Source: Leptospira sp. (GTDB lineage: Bacteria; Spirochaetota; Leptospiria; Leptospirales; Leptospiraceae). From it: a DNA stretch of 32,451 nt. Location: positions 1-32,451 of the forward strand of contig PEQN01000034.1 of NCBI GenBank assembly GCA_002786225.1, given 5' to 3'. Positions 1 through 8,201 of this stretch are shown here, piece by piece (the first letter of the stretch is position 1; every line of letters begins with the position of its first letter). Below the pieces are notes generated by a model. It saw only the letters and a program-made list of their open reading frames with translations. It had not been told where the DNA came from and made no database searches. The translations under genes and the position numbers were made by a program.

Positions 1-688
1 ATAATTTTTCAGCAGCTAAGCCAAGCGATAGACCTGCGGGTCGAATATTTGAGATGCAGTTTCGTGAATCATCTGTTAGACCAATTCTTGGTTTGTAGGT
101 TAGATAAACTCCCATTGAATCAGGGGAAGAGAGACCTGGTCGTTCGCCGACTAAGAGAATTGCTAGATCTAAATTGAATTTTGAACCCAAGTCGTCTACG
201 ATAGCAACTCTTCCATTTTTTATGCAAAAAAGATGCAATTCAATTCCAGGTAGTCCATCTTTTAGTAAGACTAAAGATAGAAACTCTTCTAAGAAATACT
301 TAGCATGTTTGCTGATAGCCTCTGAGCTAAGTCCATTGGTAATTGCTATGCCTATTTGTAACTTTCTTGTGTCTTGTTGGATGGTTATTGATGTCTCGGA
401 TAATTTTCTACCTAAATCTGGACGAGTTAAGTATTCATTTAAATCTTTCGCTTGTGATTCAAGGAAGATGGATGGACTTTTCAAAAAATTGCTCAGTTTT
501 AAATCCAAATCTTTTTGGAAAATGTTCCAATCGATTTCTTTGAGTAAAGAGTCCTTAGCTTTAGCAAATGCTAATTCAAATGCAAGTAGGTCCTGTGTTC
601 GTTGAGACCTTCCTGATCGACCTAGACCTATCCTAGCATCTGTATACTTCTTCCAATGGTTCCAGGCATCTCTTGGGTGAAGGCTCAT
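1..688 (-). CDS. eutC: Ethanolamine ammonia-lyase small subunit EutC (3' end cut off by window)
   Basis: This is the small subunit of adenosylcobalamin-dependent ethanolamine ammonia-lyase, which with EutB splits ethanolamine into acetaldehyde and ammonia. About 229 codons are present, against roughly 295 residues in E. coli EutC, so the C-terminus lies beyond the left edge. Recognisable stretches are ARIGLGRSGRSQRTQDLLAF near the N-terminus, then VGERPGLSSPDSMGVYLTY and RNCISNIRPAGLSLG, all EutC hallmarks around the cobalamin-binding region. The ATG at 688 lies 16 nt after the eutB stop, with an AAGGAA element overlapping that stop, so it is the last visible gene of a TetR-eutB-eutC operon. 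Family assignment is firm. Confidence 0.95.
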   Translation of the reverse strand, partial: MSLHPRDAWNHWKKYTDARIGLGRSGRSQRTQDLLAFELAFAKAKDSLLKEIDWNIFQKDLDLKLSNFLKSPSIFLESQAKDLNEYLTRPDLGRKLSETSITIQQDTRKLQIGIAITNGLSSEAISKHAKYFLEEFLSLVLLKDGLPGIELHLFCIKNGRVAIVDDLGSKFNLDLAILLVGERPGLSSPDSMGVYLTYKPRIGLTDDSRNCISNIRPAGLSLGLAAEKL

Positions 689-704
689 ATACTTTTATAT
701 TTCC

Positions 705-2078
705 TTAAGAAAGTTCTTCCACAAGTAAGGGTGATTTGGCATTGGATAGAATCCCATTTTCTTGATTATAAATTCCCATCTTTTCTAACCACAATTCAAA
801 TTCTGGTGCTGGTTTTTTGTTCAAAATTTTTCTAAGATAGAGTGCATCATGAAAAGAGGTAGATTGGTAGTTGAGCATAATATCATCAGCACCTGGAATC
901 CCCATTATAAAATTGCAACCAGCAAGACCCAATAGACTTAATAAATTATCCATATCATCCTGGTCAGCATCGGCATGGTTGGTGTAACAAATATCACATC
1001 CCATAGGAAGGCCTAAAATTTTGGCACAGAAATGATCTTCTAAGCCAGCTCTTGTAATCTGTTTACCATTGTAAAGATACTCAGGACCAATGAAACCAAC
1101 CACGGTATTTACTAAAAATGGATCGAAGTTTCTTGCAACAGCATAAGCTCTCACTTCACAGGTTTGTTGATCTACTCCATGGTGGGCATTTGCAGAAAGG
1201 GCTGATCCCTGTCCTGTTTCAAAATACATTAGCTGCTTTGAGGTTTGATTTCTTTTTAAACTTAAACCAGCATCCCAGCCTTCTTGGAGTAAGGAAAGAT
1301 TCACTCCAAATGATTTATTCACCTTTTCTGTTCCGCCTATAGATTGAAAAACTAAATCTACAGGCTCACCCAATTGAATCAATTCGATAGTGTTGGTTAT
1401 ATGAGTTAGTATGCAAGATTGGGTAGGAATGTTATACTTATTTCTTAATTCATCCGTTAGGTTTAATAATCTTCTTGCTGTTTCAATATTATCTGTTGCA
1501 GGATTAATTCCTATCATTGCATCCCCATTCGCATAAGATAAACCATCTATGGTTGAGGCTAATATGCCTTTAGGATTATCGCTGGGATGATTGGGTTGAA
1601 GGCGAGTTGAGAATCTATCCTTTAAACCAACAGTAGTTCTAAACTGAGTTACTATTTGTATCTTTGATGCTACTTGAATTAGATCTTGGTTTCGCATAAG
1701 CTTGGAAACTGCAGAAACCATTTCAGGAGTGAGAGCATACTTTAGGGCATGAATTACATGGGAATCACATTCATCTATTAGAAGATAATCTCTTAAATCT
1801 CCTACAGTCATATGAGATATGGTAAGGAAGCTTGATTTATCATGGAAGTCTATGATGAGTCTTGTGACTTCATCTTCCTCATAAGGAATGACAAGATCCT
1901 CAAGAAACTTCTTGAGAGGCAATTCAGCCAGAGCCATTTTTGCAGCAACTCTTTCTTCAAGACTAGAGGCTATAAGCCCAGCTAAAGCATCACCTGATTT
2001 TGTAGGGCTTGCTTTGGCTAATAGCTCTTTAAGATTTGAGAAAGTATAAGTCTTATGACCAAGGATGCTCTTATACAT
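705..2078 (-). CDS. eutB: Ethanolamine ammonia-lyase large subunit EutB
   Basis: This is the catalytic TIM-barrel subunit of the B12-dependent ethanolamine ammonia-lyase. Its 457 residues match the usual length (about 453) and it aligns along its whole length with E. coli EutB from memory. Residues corresponding to the known substrate contacts are visible: R159 and Q161 (FSTRLQPN), N192 (GINPATD), E287 (FETGQGSALSA) and D362 (CDICYTNHADAD). It starts 15 nt after the upstream TetR gene and is followed by eutC. No microcompartment shell gene, EutA reactivase or ethanolamine permease lies in the window, so this looks like a stand-alone cytosolic enzyme that could supply nitrogen or acetyl units from phospholipid-derived ethanolamine. 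Function is firm; physiological role is inferred. Confidence 0.97.
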   Translation of the reverse strand: MYKSILGHKTYTFSNLKELLAKASPTKSGDALAGLIASSLEERVAAKMALAELPLKKFLEDLVIPYEEDEVTRLIIDFHDKSSFLTISHMTVGDLRDYLLIDECDSHVIHALKYALTPEMVSAVSKLMRNQDLIQVASKIQIVTQFRTTVGLKDRFSTRLQPNHPSDNPKGILASTIDGLSYANGDAMIGINPATDNIETARRLLNLTDELRNKYNIPTQSCILTHITNTIELIQLGEPVDLVFQSIGGTEKVNKSFGVNLSLLQEGWDAGLSLKRNQTSKQLMYFETGQGSALSANAHHGVDQQTCEVRAYAVARNFDPFLVNTVVGFIGPEYLYNGKQITRAGLEDHFCAKILGLPMGCDICYTNHADADQDDMDNLLSLLGLAGCNFIMGIPGADDIMLNYQSTSFHDALYLRKILNKKPAPEFELWLEKMGIYNQENGILSNAKSPLLVEELS

Positions 2079-2093
2079 ACCAACAAGGTGGAA

Positions 2094-2717
2094 TTAGGAT
2101 TCGTTTACGTCGAGAAGAATTGCCTTACTTCCATAGTGCATGAATTTAAGAAAATTATCTTCCATCTCAAGAATCTCTTCTTTTGATTTTTTATTTTTGA
2201 TCATTTCAACAAAAATATTCAAGAAGAAGGAAACAAGATTTCGAATAAAAAAATCATGTGTTACCAAGGATTGCATGCCTTTGTGTTCTTTGTAGTAATT
2301 GATTTGTCGAATGTTCAACTGGGTAATTCGCTCAGTGAAATCCTCTAGAAAATTACTAAAAACAGATCCGTTTGAGTGAAATAACAATAAATCCAGTATA
2401 TCTCGATTTTCATCTACAAAGAAAAGAATGACATTGAATCTGTTTTTCAGAGTTTCATAACTAAAGTTTAACCTCTTTTCTACATGGTCATCGCTTGAGA
2501 TATGATTCAATCCGCTTTCAATAGAAGAAATTATTGATTGAACTAATTGCTCTAAGATTCCTTCTTTGTTTGTGAAATAGTTATAAATATTACTTGTGGA
2601 AACGTTCGCCTTTTTTGCGATTTTACGCATGGATGCTTTATCAAAACCAACTTCAAGAAATTCTTCCTTAGCAGAATTGAGTATGCTTAATTTGGTTGAT
2701 TCTTTTGGTGTCTGCAT
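2094..2717 (-). CDS. TetR/AcrR-family transcriptional regulator next to eutBC
   Basis: A 207-residue TetR-family regulator. The N-terminal DNA-binding domain covers about residues 8-55, with the helix-turn-helix near 29-48 (MRKIAKKANVSTSNIYNYF), the typical TetR signature. The remaining helical region is the presumed ligand-binding and dimerisation domain and is not diagnostic. It is the first gene of a compact unit with eutB (15 nt gap) and eutC, so control of ethanolamine ammonia-lyase is a reasonable inference, but the ligand cannot be read from sequence. There is no good Shine-Dalgarno immediately before the ATG; the nearest purine run (AAGGA) lies inside the palindromes at 2725-2742, so repressor binding and translation signals overlap. 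Confidence 0.9.
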   Translation of the reverse strand: MQTPKESTKLSILNSAKEEFLEVGFDKASMRKIAKKANVSTSNIYNYFTNKEGILEQLVQSIISSIESGLNHISSDDHVEKRLNFSYETLKNRFNVILFFVDENRDILDLLLFHSNGSVFSNFLEDFTERITQLNIRQINYYKEHKGMQSLVTHDFFIRNLVSFFLNIFVEMIKNKKSKEEILEMEDNFLKFMHYGSKAILLDVNES

Positions 2718-2724
2718 GGATTCT

Positions 2725-2748
2725 GAACGCCGTTCCTTAACGTATCCA
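2725..2748 (-). promoter_or_regulatory. Candidate TetR operator and -10 region upstream of the TetR-eutBC unit
   Basis: Two overlapping inverted repeats lie 8 bp upstream of the TetR start: GAACG-C-CGTTC at 2725-2735 and CGTT-CCTT-AACG at 2731-2742. On the minus strand a -35-like TTTACA at 2771-2766 is followed after 17 bp by a weak -10-like TGGATA at 2748-2743, which would place the palindromes around the transcription start. This layout fits an autoregulatory repressor site. It is seen in sequence only; binding is inferred. Confidence 0.45.
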
Positions 2749-2779
2749 ATCCTTTCTATTTGAATTGTAAATAAAATTT

Positions 2780-3973
2780 TTACTCATTTGCGAACATTTC
2801 TTTCAAAAGCCTATACACTCTAAAGCTTCCACAAACCAAAGTAGGTCTTTCACTTTTAATATTTGATTTTAAGGTCTTTACCCAATGATTTTCGTTAGCA
2901 ATAGAAATTCCATTTGGTATCAAATCCAGACTGAAAGGAGGGAAGTGAGAAACATAAACCGTTTCTACATTTTTTGCATTTTGAAAAATCTTGTAAATTC
3001 CCAAAACATCTTTATCAGGGAGTATGGATAGCATGCAATCCCAAGATTTATTTGGATAAATTTTATTTAGATCTTTCAATAGGTTCTCACAAGCTCCTGG
3101 ATTATGACCCGTATCGTAGACGATTAGCGGAATATTATTGATAAGTTCTAATCTACCTGGTGGTCTTGGAAAATCTTTCCAATTCTTATTTAATATCGAG
3201 GTATCTAGGGAAATGCCTTCTTTTCTGAGAATGAAATTGGCAAGTTGGTAGGATATATCTAAATAATTTGATGAACTATCATCTTGTTTAAAAATTTCTA
3301 ATTCAAAAGAATTCTGTTTGGCGAATTCTTGGATTATATTTTTCAATTTATCGTTCAATGGATCCAAAGCATAGATTTTTTTAGTGGATGAATTGCATAT
3401 CCCTAGCTTCTCAAGTAAAATTTTTTCTTTGGTAGATCCAAGAATCTGCATATGATCTAAATCAATCTTGGTGAGGATGACAACCTCAGATTGAACCAAT
3501 TTGGTTGCATCCAATCTTCCTCCTAAACCTGCCTCGAATATTTCATAATCTAATTTTAATTCTTGGAAGGAAAGCAGACAAAACAAAGTAAATATCTCAA
3601 AGTAGGAATAATTTTTTAGTTTCGTTTGAGTTTCAATACTCATGCCATTTAGAATTTCATCTAAAATAAAATCTTGAACATTTTGTCCGTTGATTCGTAT
3701 TCTTTCGTAAGGATGAATTAAATGAGGTGAGGTGTAAAGACCAACAGAGTATTTAGATTGTAAAACTGTATTAAGGTAATGGGCAAGACTACCTTTTCCA
3801 TTTGTTCCTACAATTGAAAATCTTAGCTTGGGTCTATATGACAATTTAAAATTACTAAGTAGCTCTTCGAATGGTTTGAGACTATAACCTTTTAAGGAGT
3901 AAAAATTTCTAGTCTTCTCCATATTAGGCAAAGACTCAATAAATTCTAGGAAATTTATTTTCGGATTTAACAT
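2780..3973 (-). CDS. folC: Folylpolyglutamate synthase / dihydrofolate synthase
   Basis: A Mur-ligase-family enzyme that adds glutamate to dihydropteroate and/or folate in an ATP-dependent reaction in the cytosol. The P-loop GTNGKGS is at residues 56-62, followed by TSPHLIHPYERIRING, EAGLGGRLDATK, LTKIDLDHMQILGST and EKLGI, in the usual FolC order. The C-terminal domain contains RPPGRLE and DTGHNPG, where most FolC proteins have a DGAHNP-type motif. At 397 residues it is slightly shorter than the usual 420-430. It lies 12 nt after aroE on the same strand, so the two are probably co-transcribed. Whether it has both synthase activities cannot be told from sequence. Confidence 0.93.
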   Translation of the reverse strand: MLNPKINFLEFIESLPNMEKTRNFYSLKGYSLKPFEELLSNFKLSYRPKLRFSIVGTNGKGSLAHYLNTVLQSKYSVGLYTSPHLIHPYERIRINGQNVQDFILDEILNGMSIETQTKLKNYSYFEIFTLFCLLSFQELKLDYEIFEAGLGGRLDATKLVQSEVVILTKIDLDHMQILGSTKEKILLEKLGICNSSTKKIYALDPLNDKLKNIIQEFAKQNSFELEIFKQDDSSSNYLDISYQLANFILRKEGISLDTSILNKNWKDFPRPPGRLELINNIPLIVYDTGHNPGACENLLKDLNKIYPNKSWDCMLSILPDKDVLGIYKIFQNAKNVETVYVSHFPPFSLDLIPNGISIANENHWVKTLKSNIKSERPTLVCGSFRVYRLLKEMFANE

Positions 3974-3985
3974 AGTCTTAACAAT

Positions 3986-4897
3986 TTAAGAATTTAACTT
4001 TGAATAAAGATTATTTCTAACTTTGTCTATCACTTCATCAGTGGGTGAAGTATTAGTAAAAAGTTCATGCTGTCGTATTGCTTGGTACAATAGCATTTCA
4101 ATTCCATAGATAATAGATGCACCCTTTGATTTAGATTCTTGGATCAGTATAGTTTCTTTAGGATTGTATACAATATCAAAAACTGTCATAGAGGGTAAAA
4201 TAAAATCAGAAGGCAGATAGGATATTTGTTGTTTTCCCATCATGCCTAGGGGGGTTGTATGTATGATCAATTGTATTTTATTTTGTATAGAAGAGAGATT
4301 GGAAATCGAAATTAACTCAGCCGATTCATTTAGCCTAGAATTGAGATCATGCTTCAATTGATTGCTAGTATCTTCATTCCTAGAGAGTATATAAATTTGC
4401 TTAGCTTGGAAGCCTTTTCCAGATTTTCTTGCTTCAGCCCATTCCTCAATAATTGCAAAACTGATACCTCTTGCACTTCCTCCACTTCCACAAATCAAAA
4501 TAGAATGTTCCCCTTGTGACTCGAGAAATTGAGGGTGGTCTCTACGAATGGCTGAGACGGCTCCAATTCCATCAGTGTTATAACTGAATATCTTACCTTC
4601 CTCGAAGACCAAGGTATTCGAAGCTTTCATGAGCTTGCTATATGAATCCCTTTCGTCTGCAATTTCATAAGCCCATTCTTTATAAGGTATAGTGACAGAT
4701 AAGCCTCTTAATCCATAAGAATGCAGAGTCAGCAGATCTTGTTTAGTTGGATTTTTATGATCAAACACTAAATAAATACAATCCAGATTTAGATCTTGGT
4801 AAAATTGATTGTGAATGGCAGGAGATAGGGTATGAGAGAGCGGGTTTCCCAAAATTCCAAGAATTTTAGTTACATTTGATGGAACATGAGCTTTCAT
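3986..4897 (-). CDS. aroE: Shikimate dehydrogenase (NADP+)
   Basis: AroE reduces 3-dehydroshikimate to shikimate with NADPH in chorismate synthesis. The substrate domain shows GNPLSHTLSPAIHN (Ser21 and Ser25), VTIPYKE with the catalytic Lys73, an Asn at 94 (ASNT) and the catalytic Asp109 in YNTDG. The cofactor domain has the glycine-rich ICGSGGSARG near 135-144. The C-terminal GIEMLLYQAIRQHELFT matches the usual AroE ending. Length is 303, a little longer than E. coli AroE (272). It is the first gene of the minus-strand aroE-folC pair and is divergent from the small membrane protein at 4957. Confidence 0.95.
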   Translation of the reverse strand: MKAHVPSNVTKILGILGNPLSHTLSPAIHNQFYQDLNLDCIYLVFDHKNPTKQDLLTLHSYGLRGLSVTIPYKEWAYEIADERDSYSKLMKASNTLVFEEGKIFSYNTDGIGAVSAIRRDHPQFLESQGEHSILICGSGGSARGISFAIIEEWAEARKSGKGFQAKQIYILSRNEDTSNQLKHDLNSRLNESAELISISNLSSIQNKIQLIIHTTPLGMMGKQQISYLPSDFILPSMTVFDIVYNPKETILIQESKSKGASIIYGIEMLLYQAIRQHELFTNTSPTDEVIDKVRNNLYSKLNS

Positions 4898-4956
4898 TGT
4901 TTAAAAGGATAGACTGTAAAAGGTTTTGGTATAGAATAGTAAAAAAAAAGAGAAAC

Positions 4957-5313
4957 ATGGCAAATTACTACATTTTTCCCCCTTTAGGTGCCCCGTCCTC
5001 ACCTTGGACTTCTATTGTTGATATAATTTTCTTCCTAGGTGCGAATGCCTTGGTTGCGTGGTATTACTATTACTACCTCAGGAAAGACCTTCTTGGTAAA
5101 TTTTGGGGTGCTATGCTGGTATCTGCAATTGGTGCCTTGATTGTTTTTGCTTTATTGCAGAACTTCATTCGAGAAGTTATCATGTGGCTAATGTCACCTA
5201 AGATTGGTTCTACTCAATTATCGAATGTAAACTTGATCGCTATTTTCTTGGGTGGCTTTATTGCTCTCTACCTCATGAATAGAATCAACCACAACAAAGA
5301 GAGGCGAGATTGA
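4957..5313 (+). CDS. Small conserved-type membrane protein of unknown function
   Basis: I do not recognise a family. From the ATG at 4957 the protein is 118 residues with three likely membrane segments, around residues 18-38, 48-70 and 92-111, a tyrosine-rich stretch after the first helix (WYYYYYLRK) and a charged C-terminal tail (NRINHNKERRD). I chose this start because it follows a purine-rich AAAAAAAAAGAGAAAC and the longer reading runs into the divergent aroE start region. Its last 96 bases overlap the convergent glycosyltransferase gene. The hydrophobic, codon-balanced sequence supports a real gene; function is unknown. Confidence 0.75.
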   Translation: MANYYIFPPLGAPSSPWTSIVDIIFFLGANALVAWYYYYYLRKDLLGKFWGAMLVSAIGALIVFALLQNFIREVIMWLMSPKIGSTQLSNVNLIAIFLGGFIALYLMNRINHNKERRD

Positions 5314-6069
5314 CTTCTCGTCTTTACCTAATTCGTACAATTTAAGATACTTTAGAAAATTATAATACGATCCTAGTATCGCTATTGCTATACCTACTGA
5401 TCCATCTAAGAATCCGCATCGAATAAAATACATCCAGAAGAACTTATAATATGATTTTAAAATCGCTTTTCCTATTGTAGATCTCTTTCCTGATTTAAAT
5501 TTTTCAATTGCAAAAAGTGTAGAATAACGATCTATAAACGCTAAATGATCTGATATGGATTTATAAGAATAATGAAAGAGTGGGTTTTTTAATTTTTTGG
5601 AATTTCCCTTAATTTCCACGGTTTCATGAACTAGTATTCCAGCAAAATTTCCTTTCTTTTTATGAAAGAGTCGAACTTGGTAATTGGGATACCATCCACT
5701 ATGGCGTATCCATTTCTTTAAATAGTAAGTTAGGCGAGGAATTGCAAATGCTGAATTGGATTCAAAATCTTCAACTTTCAAGGAATGCAATTCTTCTTTT
5801 AAAGCTGGGCTTATAACTTCATCCGCATCTAAGGCAAGTATCCAATCATTTTTTGCAAGAGAAATCGCATGGTTTTTTTGCTTAATATAATTATCGAATT
5901 TTCGGTATGAAATTTTGGCATTGTATTGTTTTGCAATAGTAAGTGTTTTATCGGTGGAACCTGAATCAACTAATATGATTTCGTCAGCAAATTCTAATTG
6001 AGATAAACAGTTTTCAAGATTGTCTTCTTCGTTAAATGTGATAATACAGACTGAGAGCGGAATGTGCAT
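5218..6069 (-). CDS. Family 2 glycosyltransferase, WaaE/KdtX-like
   Basis: A GT-A fold glycosyltransferase likely acting in lipopolysaccharide or other surface glycan synthesis at the inner face of the cytoplasmic membrane. It opens with LSVCIITFNEEDNLENCL, has DSGSTDKT at 35-42 and the metal/nucleotide motif LDADE at 80-84. The middle part (WYPNYQVRLFHKK, then a VHETVEIKG-type segment) is typical of the WaaE/KdtX group, which transfers glucose to the LPS core in enterobacteria. The acceptor here is not known. It starts 4 nt after the GHKL protein, so the two form an operon. Its last 31 codons overlap the convergent membrane protein gene. Confidence 0.88.
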   Translation of the reverse strand: MHIPLSVCIITFNEEDNLENCLSQLEFADEIILVDSGSTDKTLTIAKQYNAKISYRKFDNYIKQKNHAISLAKNDWILALDADEVISPALKEELHSLKVEDFESNSAFAIPRLTYYLKKWIRHSGWYPNYQVRLFHKKKGNFAGILVHETVEIKGNSKKLKNPLFHYSYKSISDHLAFIDRYSTLFAIEKFKSGKRSTIGKAILKSYYKFFWMYFIRCGFLDGSVGIAIAILGSYYNFLKYLKLYELGKDEKSISPLFVVVDSIHEVESNKATQENSDQVYIR

Positions 6070-6073
6070 TGAA

Positions 6074-6754
6074 TTAGTTAGTTCTTTTACTTTTGAAATC
6101 CAGACTCAGAGGAATTTCCAATCGAGCAGTGGTGGTTTCATCTCCAATAACAATACGAAAAAAATTTGGATCAATTCCTTCCCCTTTGAGCATGATTAAA
6201 ATTAAAGCGAGTCCTAGACCAGCACCTTCGGCATTATCGGTATTGTCCATATAAAATTGTGCAATGTCATCGTAAGCCATGCCTTTTTCCAATTTTTCTC
6301 GTATAGACTTTTCTTCTTGCTTGGCTATAGGAGTATTATTGACAACTTCAACAGTGATTCCATCTTCATTGTAGTTAAAATTAATGAGGCAATAATAACC
6401 CTTCTTTTTGGCTTTATTACCGAACTCGTCGGACATAGCCTCGCTAAAAGATGCCTTGTATTCTTGGAGACCCTTGGTGTAATCGTCTGGGTTCGAAATA
6501 TCAAAACCTCTTTCTTCAAAAAATATTCTTTTTTGGTTTGCTTTACAAGCATTGATAGCAAGTTCTTTTATTATGGTATATAGAGTTGGCACTAGGGTTG
6601 GGTGTGTTAACCTGTCCAAAATGAGCTCTATGGCTTTTTGTATATTTTCTTCAACACCTTTTGAAACTTTATGGGTCTTCAAAGATAGAATTTTTCCATT
6701 TTCTATCGTTAATTTGATATGGTCTGAGATTTCTTTGGTTTCCACTTTGCCCAT
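6074..6754 (-). CDS. GHKL (histidine-kinase-like) ATPase-fold protein without kinase H-box
   Basis: A 226-residue soluble protein containing a histidine-kinase-type ATP-binding fold but no dimerisation/phosphoacceptor domain. The N-box is at residues 63-73 (KELAINACKAN) and the G2-type glycine motif at 176-184 (EGAGLGLAL), continuing into an IMLKGEGID-type helix. The usual DxGxG of the G1 box is replaced by EVVNNTP (136-142). It could be an anti-sigma factor-like or regulatory ATPase rather than a sensor kinase. It precedes the glycosyltransferase by 4 nt on the same strand. The start is divergent from, and within a few bases of, the neighbouring plus-strand gene. Confidence 0.8.
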   Translation of the reverse strand: MGKVETKEISDHIKLTIENGKILSLKTHKVSKGVEENIQKAIELILDRLTHPTLVPTLYTIIKELAINACKANQKRIFFEERGFDISNPDDYTKGLQEYKASFSEAMSDEFGNKAKKKGYYCLINFNYNEDGITVEVVNNTPIAKQEEKSIREKLEKGMAYDDIAQFYMDNTDNAEGAGLGLALILIMLKGEGIDPNFFRIVIGDETTTARLEIPLSLDFKSKRTN

Positions 6755-8189
6755 TTATCGCTTCAATTCCTTCAACTGTTCATTTAAATCTTGGAAAAAA
6801 AACCTTTTTTTACTTCTCTTGTATTTTTTTTCCATTACAAGTCTGCTAGCAAAACCTGTTCTATTTTCTAATGTCTATATTTGGGATTCCGAGCTTATGG
6901 AATTTTCCGAAAGCAAAGATATTTGGGTAGAAAGAGGTAAAATATTCAAAATACAACCATCATCAAATGATAAATCCCAAGCAGGTTATGTTTTGCCAGG
7001 ATTTTGTGATGCTTATGTCACTCTCGGTGTTAATCCCTGGGGTGGGGAAGCTGGCGTAGATGGATTAAAGGTTGCTTTACAGTCTTTTTTGGTTCATGGT
7101 TTTACGAATATAGAATCTATTGGGGATGGACCTTGGATCCAAAAGGTCCAGGGCTATATTGAAAAAAATCAATGGAAAGGTCCCTTGATACACCAAACAG
7201 CTGCTCCCATTATAACTAAGCAGAAACAGGAAATTTCCTCTTCACTTTACAAAAGTATTTCATCCGATCAGGAATTAGAAAACTACCTAAGTTTAAATCT
7301 GGGTCGTAGACTTCATATTTTTCATAGAAATGAAGAAGGTTATATCCCAGATCTAAGAACGCTTTACAAACTTAGAGCAGACCAAGCAAGATCCTACCAT
7401 TGGGTACTACATACTTTTGCAGATCCCTTTTCTTCCAGAGAAGCTCTTGCAACAGAATGGCAGACTATTTTTCATCCTATACATTCCGAAGCTTCTAATT
7501 TTCAATTGAAGAAAATTCGCTGGGCTCCTCTCCTTTCTGTATACTTTTTTCAGACGATAAGAAAGGAAAAACTTTGGCTAGAACAGAGAAATGAGTTTAT
7601 TAAGAAAAGCCCATTTTTTCAAATATCTTATGAGGAAATTTCTAAAACTTTTCCAGAATCTTTTTCCTATTCAGAGGAAGATTTATCCCTAGCTAAGCAA
7701 GATTTTCAAGAATATAGGTCGGAATTTCGTTCTAGACCAATTTTGTATGAGCGTATGCTTTTTGCTTCGGGATCAGGCTATCCCTTAGTCTATCCAGGAA
7801 TGGGTGCTTGGAAGGAAGTGCAGATCTGGGAAGAATTTCTAAGTGACTTAAAGGAAGATAACAAGAGTCCAATAGAAGAACAAAGCGAAAAGGAGAATTC
7901 ACCTTTCGCATTCTGGAATAATCTTTTTGGTTCAGAACAGATGCTAGAAATTGCACCCATTCGCAAAGATATAGGAAAAATTCCTCAATCGCGTAAAATT
8001 CTCGTTAAAGCATTAACCAAAAATAGTTGCGAATTTGTTCAAGCTAGTCACCAAGGAAGGATAGCTGTAGGATTGGATGCCAATTTCAATTTCTATAAAC
8101 GAAATCCCTTAGCCTTAAAAGATTTGTTATTATTTCCCGATTCTGTCTATCAAAGAGGGAATTTGGTGTCTGGAAAGCCAGTTAAATAA
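6747..8189 (+). CDS. Exported amidohydrolase-like protein lacking the HxH metal motif
   Basis: The protein resembles the imidazolonepropionase/prolidase type of amidohydrolase at its N-terminus: an opening strand, a VERGKIFKIQPSS segment, VLPGFCDAYVTLG, then a VHGFTNIESIGDG segment and GPLIHQTAAPIITK. In active members the first strand reads DAHxH; here it is DAYVT, so both metal-binding histidines are gone. Later His/Asp ligands are also not recognisable. A hydrophobic leader (NLFLLLLYFFSITSLLAKP) suggests export to the periplasm. The start is unsettled: no ATG or GTG lies in frame near the leader. I give TTG at 6747, but TTG at 6735 and ATT at 6753 are also possible. It lies 12 nt before the S1-domain gene and probably heads that operon. 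Confidence 0.75.
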   Translation: MPIYRFNSFNCSFKSWKKNLFLLLLYFFSITSLLAKPVLFSNVYIWDSELMEFSESKDIWVERGKIFKIQPSSNDKSQAGYVLPGFCDAYVTLGVNPWGGEAGVDGLKVALQSFLVHGFTNIESIGDGPWIQKVQGYIEKNQWKGPLIHQTAAPIITKQKQEISSSLYKSISSDQELENYLSLNLGRRLHIFHRNEEGYIPDLRTLYKLRADQARSYHWVLHTFADPFSSREALATEWQTIFHPIHSEASNFQLKKIRWAPLLSVYFFQTIRKEKLWLEQRNEFIKKSPFFQISYEEISKTFPESFSYSEEDLSLAKQDFQEYRSEFRSRPILYERMLFASGSGYPLVYPGMGAWKEVQIWEEFLSDLKEDNKSPIEEQSEKENSPFAFWNNLFGSEQMLEIAPIRKDIGKIPQSRKILVKALTKNSCEFVQASHQGRIAVGLDANFNFYKRNPLALKDLLLFPDSVYQRGNLVSGKPVK

Positions 8190-8201
8190 AAAGGAGAAAG
8201 T

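Noticed and set aside
174..605. 143-codon open frame on the plus strand
   Set aside because: It is antisense to eutC, whose minus-strand translation has clear family motifs; the plus-strand protein has no recognisable features.
3100..3125. FolC motif reads DTGHNPG rather than DGAHNP, suggesting loss of function
   Set aside because: The Asp, His, Asn and Pro are kept and all other ATP-binding motifs are intact, so this is ordinary divergence.
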